From GCA-003244245 sp963822695 (lineage in GTDB: Bacteria > Actinomycetota > Actinomycetes > Mycobacteriales > Pseudonocardiaceae): a stretch of 64,000 nt of DNA. The position numbers and the translations under genes are program-made. Below the pieces are notes generated by a model. The model saw only the letters and a program-made list of their open reading frames with translations. It searched no databases and was not told the origin of the DNA. Of this stretch, positions 62,379-64,000 are shown piece by piece. How positions within the stretch are numbered: the first letter of the stretch is position 1; each line of letters begins with the position of its first letter. The stretch covers positions 1-64,000 of the forward strand of contig CAWGJH010000011.1 in assembly GCA_963822695.1 (NCBI GenBank). Reading direction: 5' to 3'.

Positions 62379-63214
62379 GCCGTAACGACGTCCTGGTCAC
62401 GCCGGACTGGGCAGAGCAGAATCTGGACACCGATGGCATCGTCTTCGTCGAGGTCAACGAGGACACCACCGCCTACGACGCGGGACACATCCCCGGAGCA
62501 GTGAAGATCAACTGGAAGACCGAGCTGCAGGACCCGGTGATCCGCGACTTCGTGGACAAGGGCGCATTCGAAAAACTGCTGTCGGACAAGGGCATCAGCA
62601 ACGACGACACCGTGGTGCTCTACGGCGGCAACAACAACTGGTTCGCGGCCTACGCCTACTGGTATTTCAAGCTCTACGGGCACCGTGACGTCCGGCTGCT
62701 CGACGGCGGGCGCAAGAAGTGGGAGCTCGACAACCGCCCCCTGACCACCGACGAGGTGAGCCGGCCGGCCACCAGCTACACCGCCCAAGAGCAGGACACC
62801 TCAATCCGGGCGTTTCGCCAGGAGACGATCGACGCGATCGGCGCCAAGAACCTGGTCAACGTCCGCTCGCCCGATGAGTTCTCCGGCAAGATCCTGGCGC
62901 CGGCGCACCTGCCGCAGGAGTCCGCACAGCGTCCGGGACACATCCCCACCGCGCTGAACGTGCCATGGTCCAAAGCGGCCAACGAGGACGGCACCTTCAA
63001 ATCCGACGACGAACTGCGGGCGCTGTACGGGGCGGCCGGGCTGGACGGGAGCAAGGCGACCATCGCCTACTGCCGGATCGGTGAGCGCTCCAGCCACACC
63101 TGGTTCGTGCTGCACGAATTGCTGGGGCACTCCGACGTCAAGAACTACGACGGTTCCTGGACGGAATACGGCTCGTTGGTCGGCGCACCGATCGAGCTCG
63201 GCAGCAAGGGCTGA
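62375..63214 (+). CDS. Thiosulfate sulfurtransferase (two-domain rhodanese, CysA/SseA type)
   Basis: 279 residues with two rhodanese domains. The inactive N-terminal domain has 'VNEDTTAYDAGHIPGAVKIN'; the C-terminal one carries the active Cys in 'YCRIGERSSHTWFVL'. 'LVNVRSPDEFSGKI' and 'RPGHIPTALNVPWSKA' are standard. It moves sulfane sulfur from thiosulfate to acceptors, forming sulfite, in the cytosol. The match in length and sequence with mycobacterial CysA2/CysA3 is close by eye, and the next gene codes the DUF1416 partner as in that operon. Expression is probably set by the upstream Cys leader peptide. Confidence 0.93.
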   Translation: MSRNDVLVTPDWAEQNLDTDGIVFVEVNEDTTAYDAGHIPGAVKINWKTELQDPVIRDFVDKGAFEKLLSDKGISNDDTVVLYGGNNNWFAAYAYWYFKLYGHRDVRLLDGGRKKWELDNRPLTTDEVSRPATSYTAQEQDTSIRAFRQETIDAIGAKNLVNVRSPDEFSGKILAPAHLPQESAQRPGHIPTALNVPWSKAANEDGTFKSDDELRALYGAAGLDGSKATIAYCRIGERSSHTWFVLHELLGHSDVKNYDGSWTEYGSLVGAPIELGSKG

Positions 63215-63219
63215 TTGCC

Positions 63220-63519
63220 ATGTGCGGGGCACCGGAACAGACCCAGGAACTGCCGCCGGGGACGGATCTGAGCAGGCACACCGTGCTGGCCGGCACGGTG
63301 CGAACAGCCGGGGAACCCCTCGGAGGTGCCTTCGTGCGGTTGCTCGACAGCACGGGGGAGTTCACCGCCGAGGTGGTGTCCTCAGCCTCCGGACAGTTCC
63401 GTTTCTTCGTCGCCCCCGGCCCGTGGACCGTCCGAGCACTGCACAAATCCGGCTACGGTGAGACACCCGTGACCGCGGACGGCCCAGGCCTGTTCTCGGT
63501 CAACGTCACCGTGTCGTGA
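63220..63519 (+). CDS. sseC: DUF1416 protein (SseC-like)
   Basis: 99 residues starting six bases after the rhodanese stop. The sequence is one Ig-like beta sandwich: 'HTVLAGTVRTAGEPLGGAFV', 'RLLDSTGEFTAEVVSSASGQ', 'FRFFVAPGPWTVRALHKSGY'. This is DUF1416, the SseC2 protein that always follows the CysA-type sulfurtransferase in mycobacteria and relatives. Its exact role is unknown; a link to thiosulfate or sulfur transfer comes only from the fixed gene order. A strong hairpin follows. Confidence 0.9.
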   Translation: MCGAPEQTQELPPGTDLSRHTVLAGTVRTAGEPLGGAFVRLLDSTGEFTAEVVSSASGQFRFFVAPGPWTVRALHKSGYGETPVTADGPGLFSVNVTVS

Positions 63520-63527
63520 GCCCATCG

Positions 63528-63570
63528 CGGGCTGAGCGGGGCTCGAGTGCCGGAAGCCCCGCTCAGCCCG
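63528..63570. terminator. Bidirectional terminator hairpin
   Basis: Bases 63528-63543 (CGGGCTGAGCGGGGCT) pair perfectly with 63555-63570 around an 11-base loop. It lies exactly between the ends of the convergent DUF1416 and TetR genes. The right arm is followed by two more CTCAGCCCG-like copies. Confidence 0.85.
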
Positions 63571-63580
63571 CTCAGCCCGC

Positions 63581-64000
63581 TCAGTGCGATGCTGGCGGGG
63601 TGGCCAGGGCGGCGGGGAGGGCGATCTCTAGGGCGGTCATCAACTCGTCAGGGCTCGGGGCGCGCTGCGGGTCGAGCAGCCACTGCACCCTCAGGCCGTG
63701 GTTCACCGCGATGAGAAACGAGGCGACCTGCCGCGCGGTGGGATCGGACAAACCCTCGACCGAGGCGCGCACCATGCCAGCCACCGTGGCGCGCAGCCGC
63801 TCGTAGCACTCGGCCAGCGCAGCCCGCAGTTCCGGCACCCGCTCGGCCTGGGCCAGCGCCTCGACGAAGGCCACCATCAGCGGGCGGTGCTGCACGAGCG
63901 TGCTCACCAGCACCTCCCAGGAAGACCGGACCCGCTGCAACGGAGTCGCCCCGGGATCAGCGAACACGATCTGCTCAATCTGCTCGATGTACTCGTCGAA
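63581..64000 (-). CDS. TetR-family regulator, C-terminal part (5' end outside window)
   Basis: The minus-strand frame is open to the right edge (140 codons visible). The visible part is the all-helical ligand-binding domain of a TetR_C (AcrR-like) regulator: 'LVSTLVQHRPLMVAFVEALA', 'AALAECYERLRATVAGMVRA' and 'VNHGLRVQWLLDPQRAPSPD'. The DNA-binding HTH would lie beyond 64000. It is convergent with the sulfur operon, so they share only the terminator. Target genes are outside the window. Confidence 0.75.
   Translation of the reverse strand, partial: FDEYIEQIEQIVFADPGATPLQRVRSSWEVLVSTLVQHRPLMVAFVEALAQAERVPELRAALAECYERLRATVAGMVRASVEGLSDPTARQVASFLIAVNHGLRVQWLLDPQRAPSPDELMTALEIALPAALATPPASH

Overview
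The window is high-GC actinobacterial DNA, most likely from the Pseudonocardiales or a close relative. The evidence is frequent GTG/TTG starts, ATGA/GTGA start-stop overlaps, a mycothiol gene (mshD), a GlnR nitrogen regulator, an Rpf muralytic protein, actinobacterial two-HTH regulators, and a right end matching the conserved actinobacterial block dus - phoU - mshD - glnR - lmeA - (transporter) - rhodanese - DUF1416. No rRNA or tRNA gene and no CRISPR array was recognised.

Layout. 1-5.6 kb: a plasmid-like or AICE-like module with a two-HTH regulator running off the left edge, a small XRE repressor, an excisionase/MerR-like HTH protein, a small membrane protein, a TraB/FtsK-type DNA translocase, two tiny proteins (one DUF397-like) and strong hairpins. 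No integrase or replication initiator is visible. 6.2-12.6 kb: one giant gene coding for DUF4062 - NACHT NTPase - about forty HEAT-like repeats, a STAND-type conflict/antiphage candidate. 12.7-21.2 kb: secreted protease, 6-phosphogluconate dehydrogenase plus HAD phosphatase, fused PabAB, a beta-lactamase-like protein, a PPOX flavoprotein and several gene relics. 21.2-24.5 kb: a TetR-controlled efflux module (DHA2 MFS pump plus HlyD-like adaptor). 24.6-30.1 kb: a damaged ECF sigma factor, then a 65-residue Gly/Trp/His repeat peptide behind a very strong ribosome binding site, followed by an ABC exporter split by one extra base, an FAD monooxygenase and a ROK kinase. This resembles a small RiPP-like or secreted-peptide locus and is one of the two most novel-looking parts of the window.

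30.2-44.4 kb: YihY membrane protein, Rpf with a structured leader, POT transporter, a three-gene cassette of small unknown proteins, a TIR - membrane helix - 14xWD40 protein (second immune-like gene), an aminoglycoside-phosphotransferase relic, a tightly coupled operon (metallophosphoesterase, NAD-dependent epimerase, alpha/beta hydrolase) and MurJ. 44.6-50.9 kb: GCS2-type glutamate-cysteine ligase, M20 amidohydrolase, M13 metallopeptidase lipoprotein and a flavoprotein disulfide reductase. 50.9-53.2 kb: a graveyard of short 13-bp tandem repeats and fragments of FkbM methyltransferase, glycosidase, efflux adaptor and transposase genes. 53.4-55.7 kb: a NarL-type two-component system and a small secreted peptide. 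56-64 kb: conserved housekeeping block for tRNA dihydrouridylation, phosphate signalling, mycothiol, nitrogen control, envelope lipid handling and sulfur transfer. The rhodanese operon is preceded by a 24-residue Cys-containing leader peptide of the actinobacterial sulfur-attenuator type.

All calls come from reading the sequence by eye. Domain limits are approximate and no database search was run.
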